64,000 nucleotides of DNA from Corynebacterium sp. p3-SID1056 (GTDB lineage: Bacteria > Actinomycetota > Actinomycetes > Mycobacteriales > Mycobacteriaceae), in NCBI RefSeq assembly GCF_025152525.1, contig NZ_JALXXL010000003.1:1-64000 (forward strand), given 5' to 3'. Made by a program: the position numbers and the translations under genes. The notes beneath the pieces are model-generated. The model searched no databases and was not told the DNA's origin. It saw only the letters and a program-made list of their open reading frames with translations. The stretch's first letter is position 1; each line of letters opens with the position of its first letter. This document shows, piece after piece, positions 1 to 8,864 of this stretch.

Positions 1-94
1 CAATCGCTCGCGGCAACGAGAAAATACTTAACCACCTCCACAACAAACACGCAAACCAGCAGCACAACCCAGGTTTTCGTGGCACATAAACCGG

Positions 95-850
95 TTAGTG
101 GTACGTGGCTAGGGGCCCGTGTGGTCCCTCGATGACTTTGACCGGCGTATTGAAAATCTGGGTTAACAACTCGTCGCGCATGATCTCGTCAGGGGTGCCG
201 AAAGCCGCAATCTGGCCGTCCTTCGCCGCACAGATGTAGTCCGCGTAGCGGGCAGCGAAGTTGATGTCGTGCAGCACGATGATGATCGTGCGCCCGAATT
301 CCTTGGCGGCTGAGTACAGGTGCTTCATCATCTCCACGGAGTGGGCGATGTCGAGGTTGTTCAGGGGCTCGTCGAGAAGCACATAGTCCGTTTCTTGGCA
401 CAGCACCATCGCTACATACGCGCGCTGGCGCTGGCCGCCCGAGAGTTGATCGAGGTAGCGGCCTTCCAGCTCGCGAAGTCCAAGAAAGTCGATGTATTTG
501 GAGATGATCTCCTCGTCCTCCGCGTTGAGCCTCCCCTGTGTATATGGGAAGCGGCCGAACCCAACGAGCTGGCGCACGGTGAGGCGGGTGACGAAGTGGT
601 TTTCTTGGCGCAGGATGGAGATGATCTTGGCCAAGTCTTTGGACTTCGCGCTGGTGACGTCCATGCTGCCGATTTCGACGGTGCCGGAGTCGATGGACAG
701 CAGGCGACCGATCATTGTGAGCAGCGTAGATTTGCCAGCGCCATTGGGCCCCACCAGCGCGGTGATGCCACCGGCTGGGATCTGCATGTTGACCGGTCCG
801 ATGGCGACGTCCTCGGTGTATGACTTGCTGACGTTGCTGAGCGTGATCAC
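95..850 (-). CDS. Iron-siderophore ABC transporter, ATP-binding protein
   Basis: This 251-residue ATPase would power import of ferric siderophore through the two permeases encoded just upstream. Visible motifs are Walker A GPNGAGKST (about residues 34-42), signature LSGGQRQR, and Walker B VLLDEP followed by the FecE/FhuC-like LNNLD. The GTG start at 850 overlaps the permease stop by four bases (GTGA), so translation is probably coupled. A longer reading frame continues upstream to 1216, but that part is antisense-like shadow of the permease. It is the last gene of a four-gene operon controlled by the DtxR boxes near 3.9 kb. The substrate cannot be told from sequence. Confidence 0.93.
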   Translation of the reverse strand: MITLSNVSKSYTEDVAIGPVNMQIPAGGITALVGPNGAGKSTLLTMIGRLLSIDSGTVEIGSMDVTSAKSKDLAKIISILRQENHFVTRLTVRQLVGFGRFPYTQGRLNAEDEEIISKYIDFLGLRELEGRYLDQLSGGQRQRAYVAMVLCQETDYVLLDEPLNNLDIAHSVEMMKHLYSAAKEFGRTIIIVLHDINFAARYADYICAAKDGQIAAFGTPDEIMRDELLTQIFNTPVKVIEGPHGPLATYH

Positions 851-1878
851 AGTCGTCCCTTCTTCAGGATGACCACCAGGAAGGTGATCCCTCCTACCAG
901 TTCGATAATGATGGACACTACGCCCTGCGCGTAGAAGACGTGGTTCATGACAAAGTACGCGCCGGCCAAAATGCAATACCCCAGAAGCATCGCCATGGGG
1001 AAGATGAAGCGGTGGTCGTAGGTGTCGGTGAATTGGTACGCCAGAGTGGCAACCAAGAAGCCCAAAAACGTCATCGGGCCGACCAACGCGGTGGACACCG
1101 CCATGAGCACTGAGACCAGCACGAGCGTAAATACCGCGTGTTTTTTGTGCTGCACACCGAGGTTGATGGACACGTCGCGGCCCAGCGCCAGCACGTTGAG
1201 GCGCTGCGCGTTCCATGCCAAAAGCGCCACGGCTACCACGACGAGCGGCACCGCCAACGGGTAATAGGCGGGGTCGGCGTTATTGACCGAACCGAACAGG
1301 CGCGCGGTGAGCACGTCAAACTCGCTCGGGGTGAGCATGCGTTGCATGAACGTGGAGACACTCCCCAGTCCCCCGCCAATGACAATGCCAACGAGCAGCA
1401 TGGCGTGCATGTTGTTGCCCTCTCCCGTCAATAACCAGGAGTAGAGCACCAAACTCAAGCCCACCATGAGCACAAGTTGGACCACGAACATCTGCGTGGT
1501 GTGCGCCTGGGCAAGGCCCGCAGCGCCCAAGAAGTACACCGTCGCCGTATGTATCGCAACGTAGAGGGACTCGAACCCCATGATCGAGGGCGTAAGAATG
1601 CGGTTATTGGTCACCGTTTGGAAGGCCACCGTCGCGGCAGCCTGGCAGACAGCCACGATGAGCATCGCCACCACGGCGGTGGAACGGCGCTCAGCGATCA
1701 GCCAGTAACCACGGGTGCCGAACTCCATCGGGTTTTCGTAGCCGATCAACCCGAAGGTAAACAGTGCCGCCGCGAGCACCAGCGCGGACAGCACCGCCCA
1801 GTAACGCTTCTTGCTCTTGGAGCTCTGGAAAGCACCGACGTGCCGGTCCGCCGCTGCGTTCTTCGTTGCATTAGCCAC
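847..1878 (-). CDS. Iron-siderophore ABC transporter permease (second)
   Basis: A FecCD/BtuC-family integral membrane permease of 343 residues, a normal length for the family. It has about nine or ten hydrophobic segments and the typical family patterns, including a G-x-G-rich loop in LLVGIVIGGGLGS and a late VGPMTFLGFLVATLAYQ segment that corresponds to the family's P-G-F-x-G-L region. It starts with MANATKN and overlaps the preceding permease by eight bases. It is expected to pair with the other permease and the 95-850 ATPase to carry ferric siderophore through the cytoplasmic membrane. Functional class is clear from context; ligand is unknown. Confidence 0.92.
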   Translation of the reverse strand: MANATKNAAADRHVGAFQSSKSKKRYWAVLSALVLAAALFTFGLIGYENPMEFGTRGYWLIAERRSTAVVAMLIVAVCQAAATVAFQTVTNNRILTPSIMGFESLYVAIHTATVYFLGAAGLAQAHTTQMFVVQLVLMVGLSLVLYSWLLTGEGNNMHAMLLVGIVIGGGLGSVSTFMQRMLTPSEFDVLTARLFGSVNNADPAYYPLAVPLVVVAVALLAWNAQRLNVLALGRDVSINLGVQHKKHAVFTLVLVSVLMAVSTALVGPMTFLGFLVATLAYQFTDTYDHRFIFPMAMLLGYCILAGAYFVMNHVFYAQGVVSIIIELVGGITFLVVILKKGRL

Positions 1879-2854
1879 GCCGCGTTTGCCTCACAATCAG
1901 GGCGACAAAGACGACGGCGCCCACTACGCCCAAGATCACAGACACCGGCATTTCAAAAGGAGCGATGATGGTGCGCCCCAGCAGGTCGCACACCGTGACG
2001 ATGCCGACGCCGAGCAGGCAGACCCATGGCAGGTTGGAGCGCAGGTCATCGCCGCGCACCATGCTCACGATGTTCGGCACGATCAGGCCCAAAAACGGCA
2101 GGTTGCCCACGACCACGGTCACCACACCGGCAGCGATGGCCACAAGCCCCGTGCCGACGAAGACGATGCGGTGATAATTCAGCCCGATGTTCGTGGCGAT
2201 ATCCTCGCCAAGCCCGGCTGCGGTGAGCCGGTCGGCGTAGAAAAACACCGCAATTACGACGAGGAGCACGACCCACAGCACCTCGTATTGCCCAGAAATC
2301 ACGCTGGTAAACGAGCCGGCGAACCACACGCCGAGCGATTGCAGCAGGTCAGTTTGCAGCGCCCAAAAGGTCGAAATCGAGCTGACGACGGCACCGAGCA
2401 TGATGCCCACGATCGGCACGATCAGGCTCGACCGCAGCGTCACCTTGCGTAGAAAGGCGAAAAACACCATCGTGCCGACGAAGGCGAACACCACAGAGAG
2501 CAGCATTCGGGCGATTATCGACGCCTCCGGCATAAACACGTACGACGCCAACAGCCCCAGGCCTGCCCACTCTGTCGTACCGGTCGTCGTTGGTTCGACG
2601 AAGCGGTTCTGGGTGAGCATCTGCATGATCAGCCCGCTCATCGCCATGGCTGCACCGGCAAGCACGAGCGCAATCGTGCGAGGCACGCGCGTGGTGTTGA
2701 ACATCGCCCAACCGTCCTCGGAACCGAGGATGTCGTACTGGCCGACGGCCAGCGACGCAAGGAGCAGGCATACCACGACACCCACACCCACCCCGAGCTT
2801 CCAATTCAGAAGCGCGGGGCGGGTGGGGGTGTCGGTCTGGTGCGGTGCTGTCAT
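1871..2854 (-). CDS. Iron-siderophore ABC transporter permease (first)
   Basis: A 327-residue FecCD-family permease. Characteristic segments include ALVLAGAAMAMSGLIMQMLTQNRFVEPTTTG near the N-terminal third (the family's conserved G-x-x-x-Q-x-x-x-x-N-P/F-L-A-x-P region) and GNLPFLGLIVPNIV later. It begins at ATG 2854, three bases after the stop of the lipoprotein gene, and overlaps the next permease. It forms the heterodimeric membrane channel of the importer. The order binding protein, permease, permease, ATPase is the usual one for corynebacterial siderophore operons. Confidence 0.93.
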   Translation of the reverse strand: MTAPHQTDTPTRPALLNWKLGVGVGVVVCLLLASLAVGQYDILGSEDGWAMFNTTRVPRTIALVLAGAAMAMSGLIMQMLTQNRFVEPTTTGTTEWAGLGLLASYVFMPEASIIARMLLSVVFAFVGTMVFFAFLRKVTLRSSLIVPIVGIMLGAVVSSISTFWALQTDLLQSLGVWFAGSFTSVISGQYEVLWVVLLVVIAVFFYADRLTAAGLGEDIATNIGLNYHRIVFVGTGLVAIAAGVVTVVVGNLPFLGLIVPNIVSMVRGDDLRSNLPWVCLLGVGIVTVCDLLGRTIIAPFEMPVSVILGVVGAVVFVALIVRQTRRG

Positions 2855-2857
2855 TAA

Positions 2858-3871
2858 CTACGCGGCTTCAAACTTCTCGGCGAGCTCGTTCAGGATCTCG
2901 GTGTACGTGATGATCGACTCATTAGTGTACGTGTCGTTCGGCGCGACATATACATGGTCCTCCTGAATGGCCTTCACGTTCTGCAGCGCTGCGGAATCGG
3001 CAAGCACGCTGAGTGCGGCCGGCGAGTCTTCCGTCTTGATCGCGGCGTCGCGGTCGAGTGCGAGGATCCAGTCCGGGTTGGCGCTCGCGATAGCCTCGAC
3101 TGAGATGTCATCACCCTGGTGGTCGTCCGATGCGTTGTCCACCTCGAGCGCTGGGGTCATGCCAAGCAGGTCAAACAGCGGCCCCCACACTCGCCCAAGG
3201 CTTGGCGCGACGTAACCAATCTCGCCTCCGGAGACGTTGACGGCCATGACCTTCTGCTCCGGGTCGTAGGCCTTCTTCGCGCGCTCGAGCGCGTCCTTGA
3301 AGTCCTGGATGGTCTGCTCTGCTTCAGCTTCCTTGCCGAAGATGGTGCCCAGCGCCTCGGTCTGACGAATCAGCTCTGCGTCCAGGCTCTCACCCTCGCG
3401 CGGTTCGAAGTCCACGAGCACGGCGTCGGGGGCAAGCTTTTCAATGTCCTGGTCGTACTTCTCGAACCGCTGGCCGGAGACAATGACGTCCGGCTCGGCT
3501 GCCACGATCGCCTCCAGTTTGGGCTCGCGGTGGTTGCCGATGTCAACGATGTCCTCATCATCAGCAATACCCGGGATCGTCACCGGCACGAGCGCACGCG
3601 CCGCCGCCACCGGTTTGACACCCCACTCGTCCAGCAGCTCGAAGGAGCGGTTATCCAGCGCAACGACACGCTTCGGCGGGCTCGGCACTTCCTTGGAGCC
3701 GTAGTTGTCCTCGACGGTCACGGCATTTTCCGCCTGGGCAGTATCGCTTGCCGACGCCGCGTTATCCTCCCCGCCCGTCGATTCTTCAGCTCCAGAGCAG
3801 CCCGTAATCGTCAGGGCTGCGGCGGTAACGACCGCAGCGAAGGCGGTGCGTGAGTGTCGGCGCATGGACAT
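2858..3871 (-). CDS. Siderophore-binding lipoprotein of ABC transporter
   Basis: Substrate-binding protein of the importer, anchored outside the membrane. The N-terminus has basic residues, a hydrophobic stretch and a lipobox ending ITGC, so Cys is the lipidated residue. After a Glu/Ala/Ser-rich linker comes a class III periplasmic-binding (FepB/BtuF) domain with PKRVVALDNRSFELLDEWGVKPVA-type opening. The start could be ATG 3871 (three bases after AAGGAG) or ATG 3865 (nine bases after it, better spacing); both give about 336 residues. First gene of the operon, directly behind two DtxR boxes. Ligand not determinable. Confidence 0.92.
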   Translation of the reverse strand: MSMRRHSRTAFAAVVTAAALTITGCSGAEESTGGEDNAASASDTAQAENAVTVEDNYGSKEVPSPPKRVVALDNRSFELLDEWGVKPVAAARALVPVTIPGIADDEDIVDIGNHREPKLEAIVAAEPDVIVSGQRFEKYDQDIEKLAPDAVLVDFEPREGESLDAELIRQTEALGTIFGKEAEAEQTIQDFKDALERAKKAYDPEQKVMAVNVSGGEIGYVAPSLGRVWGPLFDLLGMTPALEVDNASDDHQGDDISVEAIASANPDWILALDRDAAIKTEDSPAALSVLADSAALQNVKAIQEDHVYVAPNDTYTNESIITYTEILNELAEKFEAA

Positions 3872-3892
3872 GTACTCCTTGTATCTATTAAG

Positions 3893-3911
3893 TAAGGATA
3901 GGGTTACCTGA
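3893..3911 (-). promoter_or_regulatory. DtxR iron-repressor box, proximal
   Basis: TAAGGATAGGGTTACCTGA matches 15 of 19 positions of the DtxR consensus TWAGGTTAGSCTAACCTWA. It lies about 22 bases upstream of the siderophore lipoprotein start, a position where bound DtxR-Fe would block transcription. The match was counted by eye. Confidence 0.8.
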
Positions 3912-3930
3912 TAAAAACTAGAGCAGCATC

Positions 3931-3949
3931 CAAGGTTAGGCAACCCTCA
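3931..3949 (-). promoter_or_regulatory. DtxR iron-repressor box, distal
   Basis: CAAGGTTAGGCAACCCTCA matches 15 of 19 consensus positions for DtxR. It is 38 bases from the proximal box, so two dimers pairs could sit over the promoter of the siderophore-uptake operon. Confidence 0.72.
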
Positions 3950-4015
3950 CCCCCGTGGCATCTCATAATTACACTACACACATGTTTCCAAATTCCCCGC
4001 CGGGGGTAAAAAGAA

Positions 4016-4049
4016 AAATCCCGACGAGTAAAACTACTCGCCGGGATTT
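4016..4049 (-). terminator. Rho-independent terminator of ssrA
   Basis: Inverted repeat AAATCCC..CGAGTA / TACTCG..GGGATTT with an AAAC loop. Read on the minus strand the stem is followed by a T-rich run (TTTTTCTTTTT), exactly where tmRNA transcription should stop. Confidence 0.85.
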
Positions 4050-4056
4050 CGCACTC

Positions 4057-4439
4057 GGTGGAGCCGCCGGGAATTGAACCCGGGTCCTTCATCACCGCGC
4101 CAGGGCTTCTCCGTGCGCAGTCCGCACGCTACCTCTGCTCGGCCCTCCGGATCAGGCGGACATGTCCGGATGATCAGCCCAGTGAGTGAAAAGGAGTCCC
4201 TCCCGAGGCCCACTCACAGGCCCGGAAGGCAAGTCCCCTAAGTCGATGCCAGGTACCGGGTCGGGGACGGCCCCGGCCTGACAGACTCGCGGTCGCTAGC
4301 TCTTAGGCAGCGAGGGCGAAGTCACGCTGAGAGTTCTTCTCTGCGTTTATTAGTTGCTGCGACGCTTACGGTGGTCTCCAGCCTGCACCGGCACGCTTCC
4401 CCTGGCTTAGTCGATGAAGTCGAAACCTGAATCGACCCC
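4057..4439 (-). ncRNA. ssrA: Transfer-messenger RNA (tmRNA)
   Basis: tmRNA rescues stalled ribosomes together with SmpB, whose gene lies 750 bases away. On the minus strand the 5' end reads GGGGTCGATTCAGGTTTCGA and the 3' end has a T-arm GGTTCAATTCCCGGC and acceptor CGGCTCC; the seven acceptor pairs form (one G-U, one U-G), followed by ACC. The tag reading frame, 4344 down to 4303, encodes AEKNSQRDFALAA then TAA, a typical actinobacterial degradation tag ending in LAA. Length 383 is normal. The exact 3' end depends on whether the CCA is added. Confidence 0.95.
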
Positions 4440-4508
4440 ATTTCAACTACGGGAACCGTAGGAGAAGTAACCTTACCTCTCCCCTACACCAACCGCAAGG
4501 ACCAAAGT

Positions 4509-5165
4509 TTATTCCATCCCGGTCGGCGTGATGCGCAAGAAGTCCACTACGGCGTCCGGGCCTGCGTCGACGGCCAAGCGGGCCGCCTTGGCTACCGACG
4601 TCGCGTCCATCTTCGGCGCGTCACCGTGGGCCGGGGCGGCGATCATGTCTGTGTTCGTGCGGCCCGGGTGCAGTGAGGTCACGCGGATGTGACCTGCTTC
4701 TTCGAGGCGCAGGGCATCGGTGAAGCCGCGCAGCGCGAACTTGGAGGCGCAGTAGGCGGAGTTTTCGGGGACGCCGAAGAAGCCGGCGCCGGAGTTGATG
4801 GTGAGGAGGAGGCCACGTGAACGTCGTAAAGCGGGCAAGAGCTCGCGGGTCAGGGTGATCGGTGCGTGGACATTGACCTCCATCGTCTCGCGCCACTGGG
4901 CCTCGGTGAGCTGGTCAAAGGGCGCCTTGTGCAGCACGCCTGCGGCGTGGACGAGCACGTCGACCTGCTCGATGCGGGCGGCGGCGCGGCAAAGCGCCTC
5001 GGTATCGGTGAGATCCACCTCGAATGGCTCGGCGCTGGGCAGTTGGGCGACGATCTCTGCGGCATTGTTCGACGCCCCGGCGATGACGTGGTGGTCTTTG
5101 CCCAGCTCTTCGGCGATAGCGCGACCAATGCCACGCGACGCGCCGGTAATCAATGCAGTCTTCAT
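4509..5165 (-). CDS. Short-chain dehydrogenase/reductase
   Basis: A 218-residue cytosolic SDR oxidoreductase that uses NAD(P)H. It has the cofactor motif TGASRGIG (residues 7-14), the NAG-like AAG in HAAGVL, a serine before the active site, and the catalytic pair Tyr138/Lys142 in YCASK. The substrate is unknown. The ATG at 5165 gives a complete SDR; the same frame stays open upstream through smpB, but that is a shadow. It lies between ssrA and smpB, 25 bases from the smpB stop, and is probably transcribed with smpB. Confidence 0.88.
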   Translation of the reverse strand: MKTALITGASRGIGRAIAEELGKDHHVIAGASNNAAEIVAQLPSAEPFEVDLTDTEALCRAAARIEQVDVLVHAAGVLHKAPFDQLTEAQWRETMEVNVHAPITLTRELLPALRRSRGLLLTINSGAGFFGVPENSAYCASKFALRGFTDALRLEEAGHIRVTSLHPGRTNTDMIAAPAHGDAPKMDATSVAKAARLAVDAGPDAVVDFLRITPTGME

Positions 5166-5190
5166 GCGCCCCACCGTAGCGGGAAAGCGT

Positions 5191-5688
5191 TTAAGCCTTG
5201 ATCCCCTTGAACTTGCGTCCCATGTCGCGGGCAATTTCGCGGTCTTCGGTGCGGCGCTTGATCGCGCGGCGCTTGTCGTAATCCTGCTTGCCTTGGCCCA
5301 GGCCGAGTTCGAGCTTCGCGCGGCCGTCCTTGAGGTAGAGCGACAGCGGGATGAGCGTCTTGTTGCCGTCGCGAAGCTTGCCGGCCAAAGAATCGATCTC
5401 GCGGCGGTGCAGCAAGAGTTTGCGGGTGCGGCGCGGCGGGTGGTTGGTCCAGTGGCCGCGCGAGTACTCGGGGATGTGCATGTTGCGCAGCCATACTTCG
5501 CCGTTGTCGATGGTGGCGAAGGCCTCGACAAGCGAGACCTTGCCCTCGCGCAGGGCCTTGATTTCCGTGCCCTGCAGCACGATGCCGGCTTCCCAGGTGT
5601 CCAAGATGGTGTAGTCATGCCGCGCTTTCCGGTTGGTCGCCAAAACCCCGGTGTTGCTCAGCTTCTTCTTTTTACTCTTCTTGGCCAT
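5191..5688 (-). CDS. smpB: SsrA-binding protein
   Basis: SmpB binds tmRNA and delivers it to stalled ribosomes. The 165-residue protein contains the family signatures NRKARHDYTILDTWEAGIVL, GTEIKALREGKVSL, and the basic C-terminal tail GKQDYDKRRAIKRRTEDRE. A lysine-rich N-terminus (MAKKSKKKK) and the length are typical for actinobacteria. It follows ftsX by 15 bases in the conserved ftsE-ftsX-smpB arrangement, with ssrA close downstream, so the trans-translation partners are clustered here. Confidence 0.97.
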   Translation of the reverse strand: MAKKSKKKKLSNTGVLATNRKARHDYTILDTWEAGIVLQGTEIKALREGKVSLVEAFATIDNGEVWLRNMHIPEYSRGHWTNHPPRRTRKLLLHRREIDSLAGKLRDGNKTLIPLSLYLKDGRAKLELGLGQGKQDYDKRRAIKRRTEDREIARDMGRKFKGIKA

Positions 5689-5703
5689 AAGGGAATCAGT
5701 CTA

Positions 5704-6606
5704 CTACTTGCGCACGTAGGAGCGAAGCGCCACCTGCGCGGCGATCGCGCCGACGACCATCGCGCCCAGCCCCACGAGCGGCATGACGGTCCACACCGCG
5801 GAATCCGGTACGCGCGCGATCAGCGCGGACGCGTAGAGGTCACCCAGCATCGGGTCCACGATCGAGCGCTTGCCCACCCACGTCAAGACCGTGGCCAGCA
5901 CCGCGCCGATAAACACGGAGATCAGCGCCTCGAGCACGAACGGCGCTTGCGTAAACCAGCGGGAGGCGCCGACCATGCGCATGATGCTGATCTGGTCGCG
6001 GCGGTTGAACGCGGCCAGCTGCACCATGTTCACGATGAGAAAGATCGCCGCAAGCGCCTGCGCCGCCGCCACCGTGAACGTGACGTTGCGGAAGGTATCC
6101 ATTGTCCCAGCGGCCTCGCGCACGGTGTCCGCCTGGTCGGTGACCACGGTGACCTGGGGCATTTCCGCCACCTTCTCAATCGGGGTGGTTTCCGCTGGGT
6201 CCGTGAGGCGCACGTGCAGCGCGGCCGGCAGCGCATCCGCCGTCGTCTCGCGCACCAGCTCGGGCTCCGACTCCTCGAACAGTTCCTTGAAGCGCTCGAA
6301 GGACTGCTCGCGGGAGCGGAAGGTCACCTGCTCTACCCCGCTGTCGGCCTGCAAGGTGTCGCGCACCTCTTTGCACGCCTCCGAGGAGCAATCCTGGTCG
6401 TTGGCCGAGATCTCCTCGTCGAGCTCAATCATCACCTCGACGCGATCCAGGTACAGATCTTTCGTGTCCGAGGTGGCCTGCGAGATCAGGATGCCGGCAC
6501 CGACGAGCACGAGCGACAGCGCGGTGGTGATCACCAGCGCAATCGTCATCGTGATGTTACGGCCCAGGCCGCGGAACCCCTCGCGGAAGATAAAGTTCCA
6601 GTTCAT
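5704..6606 (-). CDS. ftsX: Cell division protein FtsX
   Basis: Membrane subunit of the FtsEX complex, which couples ATP hydrolysis to activation of peptidoglycan hydrolases at the septum. The 300 residues begin with MNWNFIFREGFRGLGRNITMT, then a first membrane helix, a large extracellular domain (roughly 50-170) with two cysteines (CSSEAC), and three C-terminal membrane helices containing QISIMRMVGAS-type FtsX sequence. Gap to ftsE is two bases, so the two are co-translated. No defect seen. Confidence 0.96.
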   Translation of the reverse strand: MNWNFIFREGFRGLGRNITMTIALVITTALSLVLVGAGILISQATSDTKDLYLDRVEVMIELDEEISANDQDCSSEACKEVRDTLQADSGVEQVTFRSREQSFERFKELFEESEPELVRETTADALPAALHVRLTDPAETTPIEKVAEMPQVTVVTDQADTVREAAGTMDTFRNVTFTVAAAQALAAIFLIVNMVQLAAFNRRDQISIMRMVGASRWFTQAPFVLEALISVFIGAVLATVLTWVGKRSIVDPMLGDLYASALIARVPDSAVWTVMPLVGLGAMVVGAIAAQVALRSYVRK

Positions 6607-6608
6607 TG

Positions 6609-7301
6609 CTATCCCCTCACGTTTCCGTAGACGCCGTGCTCGTCGTCGCGTACGAGCCTGCCCAGATCAAGTTCCATCACGCGCTTGCGCATGTCGTTGA
6701 CCGCGCGGGCGTTGTGGGTGGACATCACCACGGTGGTACCCATCCGGTTAATGCGCCCAAGCAGCGCGAGGATCTCGTCGGCGGTGGCGGGGTCGAGGTT
6801 GCCCGTCGGCTCGTCGGCAAGCATGAGCGCAGGCTTATCGACGAAAGCCCGCGCGATCGCCACTCGCTGCTGCTCACCACCCGAGAGCTCGTTCGGCATG
6901 CGGTTCGCCTTGGCGTCGAGGCCGACGAGTTCGAGGGCTTCTGGCACGAGCTTTTGGATACGCGACTTCGACTTGCCGATGACCTCCAGCGCGAACGCGA
7001 CGTTGTCGTAGACGTTGAGCTTCGGCAGCAGGCGGAAGTCCTGGAAGACATAGCCGATGGACTGGCGCAGCGTGTTTACGTCCTTGCCGCGCAGCGCGTT
7101 GACGTGAAAGTCGTTGAAGTGGATGTCGCCCGAGGTGACGTTTTCCTCGCGAATCATCAGCTGCAAAAACGTGGACTTGCCAGAGCCGGAAGGGCCGATG
7201 AGGAAGACGAAGTCCCCGTCATTGATGGTGAAGGACACGTTGTCCAGCGCGGGTCGGGTCGACGTGGGGTAAACCTTGGTGACGTTGGAGAATTTGATCA
7301 C
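6609..7301 (-). CDS. ftsE: Cell division ATP-binding protein FtsE
   Basis: ABC-type ATPase that forms the FtsEX complex with the adjacent ftsX product. The 230 residues show Walker [10 protein letters not shown], the Q-loop, signature LSGGEQQR and Walker [14 protein letters not shown], all standard for FtsE. The start is a GTG at 7301 preceded by TAAGGTG. In related corynebacteria prfB lies directly upstream; here about 12 kb of metabolic genes separate the two. Confidence 0.97.
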   Translation of the reverse strand: MIKFSNVTKVYPTSTRPALDNVSFTINDGDFVFLIGPSGSGKSTFLQLMIREENVTSGDIHFNDFHVNALRGKDVNTLRQSIGYVFQDFRLLPKLNVYDNVAFALEVIGKSKSRIQKLVPEALELVGLDAKANRMPNELSGGEQQRVAIARAFVDKPALMLADEPTGNLDPATADEILALLGRINRMGTTVVMSTHNARAVNDMRKRVMELDLGRLVRDDEHGVYGNVRG

Positions 7302-7336
7302 CAGTCACACCTTACCTGTTACTGGTGTGACAGGTG

Positions 7337-7379
7337 AAGCCCCGGATCATGCACCTTCGTAACATGACCCGGGGCTTTT
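7337..7379. terminator. Hairpin terminator between aldehyde dehydrogenase and ftsE
   Basis: AAGCCCCGG-A-TCATG pairs with CATGA-C-CCGGGGCTT around an 11-base loop. The T run (TTTT) is on the plus strand, but the hairpin lies downstream of the minus-strand aldehyde dehydrogenase gene and probably ends that transcript before ftsE. Confidence 0.65.
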
Positions 7380-7440
7380 CCGCAGCCTGTGGGCGCTGCG
7401 CGCCGCATTCACTCAGACTGGGCGAGCGCCTGTGAACTTC

Positions 7441-8814
7441 TTAGTCGTTCACGTAGAGGTACTGCTTGTTCACGAACTCGTCGAGCGCGAACACGGACAG
7501 CTCACGGCCGAAGCCGGAGCGCTTCACGCCACCGAAGGGCAGCACTGCGGAGAAGTACTGGCCGAGGTTGACGTGGATCATGCCGGTCTCGATCTGGTCC
7601 GCGACCTTGATTGCGCGATCGGTGTCCTCGGAGAAGACAGCGCCGCCCAGGCCCTGGTAGGAGTTGTTGGCCAGCTCGACTGCCTCTTCCTCGGAAGATA
7701 CCTTGTAGATCTCCGCGACCGGGCCGAAGAACTCCTCGTAGTACTCGTCGGAGCCGACCGGCACATCGGTCAGCACCGCCGGGGAGTAGTACGCCGAGTT
7801 GTCGTCCAGCACACCGCCGGCGCGCAGCTTCGCGCCGTTTGCGACGGCGCGCTTGACCTGTTCGTCAATCAGCTCAGCCGCCTGACGGGAGGACATCGGG
7901 TAGTACTCGTTCTCGCCCGGGTTGGACGGGTCGCCCTTCTTGAAGGACTCAGCGATGGCAACCATCTCGTCGACGAACTCGTCGTAGATGTCGTCCATGA
8001 CGATGATGCGCTTGTTGGAGGTGCAGACCTGGCCCGCGTTCTGCACGCGCTTGGCCCATGCTTCCTGCGCCGCAGCCTTGATGTCCGCGGAGTCCAGGAT
8101 CACGTACGGGTCGGTGCCGCCGAGCTCGAGCACAACCTTCTTCAGGTTCTTGCCCGCGGTCTCCGCAATCTTCGCGCCCGCGCGCTCGGAACCGGTGAGC
8201 GACACACCCTGCACGCGCGGATCCGCGATGATGTCTGCCACCTGGTCGTGGGTGGCGTAGACGTTGATGAACACGCCGTCTGGCAGACCAGCTTCCTTGA
8301 GGATCGACTCGAAGGCCGCAGCGGACTTCGGCGTAATCTCGGCGTGCTTGAGGATGATGCAGTTACCGTTCATCAGGTTCGGGCCGGCAAAGCGCGCGAC
8401 CTGGTAGATCGGGAAGTTCCACGGCATGATGCCAAGCAGCGTGCCCAGCGGCAGGCGGCGCACCACGGCCTTGCCGCCCGGAACATCGACCTTCTTGTCT
8501 GCGGAGTGCTCAGCTGCGTGGTCTGCGTAGAACTGCATGATGTCGCCGGAGAAGTCAGCCTCCCACGCGCCTTCCGGCACGGACTTGCCCATCTCCTGGG
8601 CCATGATCTTGCCCAGTTCCTCCGAACGCTCCTTGAGCAGCTGCGCTGCCTTACCGACGATCTCCGCGCGCTCCTCGTAGGAGGTGTGGCGCCAGGTCTT
8701 GAACGCTGCCTCGGAGCGGTCCAGGATGTCCTTGATCTCCTGGTCGGTGGCGTAGTCGAAGGTCTCCACAACCTCGTTGTTCACGGGGTTCTGGACGCGG
8801 TACTGAGTGGCCAT
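7441..8814 (-). CDS. NAD(P)-dependent aldehyde dehydrogenase (succinate-semialdehyde dehydrogenase-like)
   Basis: A 457-residue ALDH-superfamily enzyme that oxidises an aldehyde to an acid. It has the catalytic glutamate in VVLELGGTDPYV, the catalytic cysteine in NAGQVCTSNKR, and the C-terminal PFGGVKRSGFGRE motif. The short form and sequence style fit the GabD/semialdehyde group, but the substrate is not certain. ATG 8814 was chosen because AAAGGA lies just upstream; a longer in-frame start at 8841 lacks this. It is 50 bases downstream of an MpaB-type oxygenase on the same strand, so it may remove the aldehyde product of that enzyme. Confidence 0.88.
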   Translation of the reverse strand: MATQYRVQNPVNNEVVETFDYATDQEIKDILDRSEAAFKTWRHTSYEERAEIVGKAAQLLKERSEELGKIMAQEMGKSVPEGAWEADFSGDIMQFYADHAAEHSADKKVDVPGGKAVVRRLPLGTLLGIMPWNFPIYQVARFAGPNLMNGNCIILKHAEITPKSAAAFESILKEAGLPDGVFINVYATHDQVADIIADPRVQGVSLTGSERAGAKIAETAGKNLKKVVLELGGTDPYVILDSADIKAAAQEAWAKRVQNAGQVCTSNKRIIVMDDIYDEFVDEMVAIAESFKKGDPSNPGENEYYPMSSRQAAELIDEQVKRAVANGAKLRAGGVLDDNSAYYSPAVLTDVPVGSDEYYEEFFGPVAEIYKVSSEEEAVELANNSYQGLGGAVFSEDTDRAIKVADQIETGMIHVNLGQYFSAVLPFGGVKRSGFGRELSVFALDEFVNKQYLYVND

Positions 8815-8864
8815 TGCTTTCCTTTCTGGGGTGTATTTCAAAGTCTCGGGTGTGAACTATAGCA

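Noticed and set aside
1-94. A hydrophobic minus-strand frame (VVLLVCVFVVEVVKYF) reaching the left edge
   Set aside because: It might be the N-terminus of a membrane protein, but no start codon or ribosome site is visible and the end is outside the window.
4057-4439. Interpretation of the sequence before 4440 as a tRNA gene only
   Set aside because: The acceptor and T-arm are those of tmRNA; the tag frame and the 5' end complete it.
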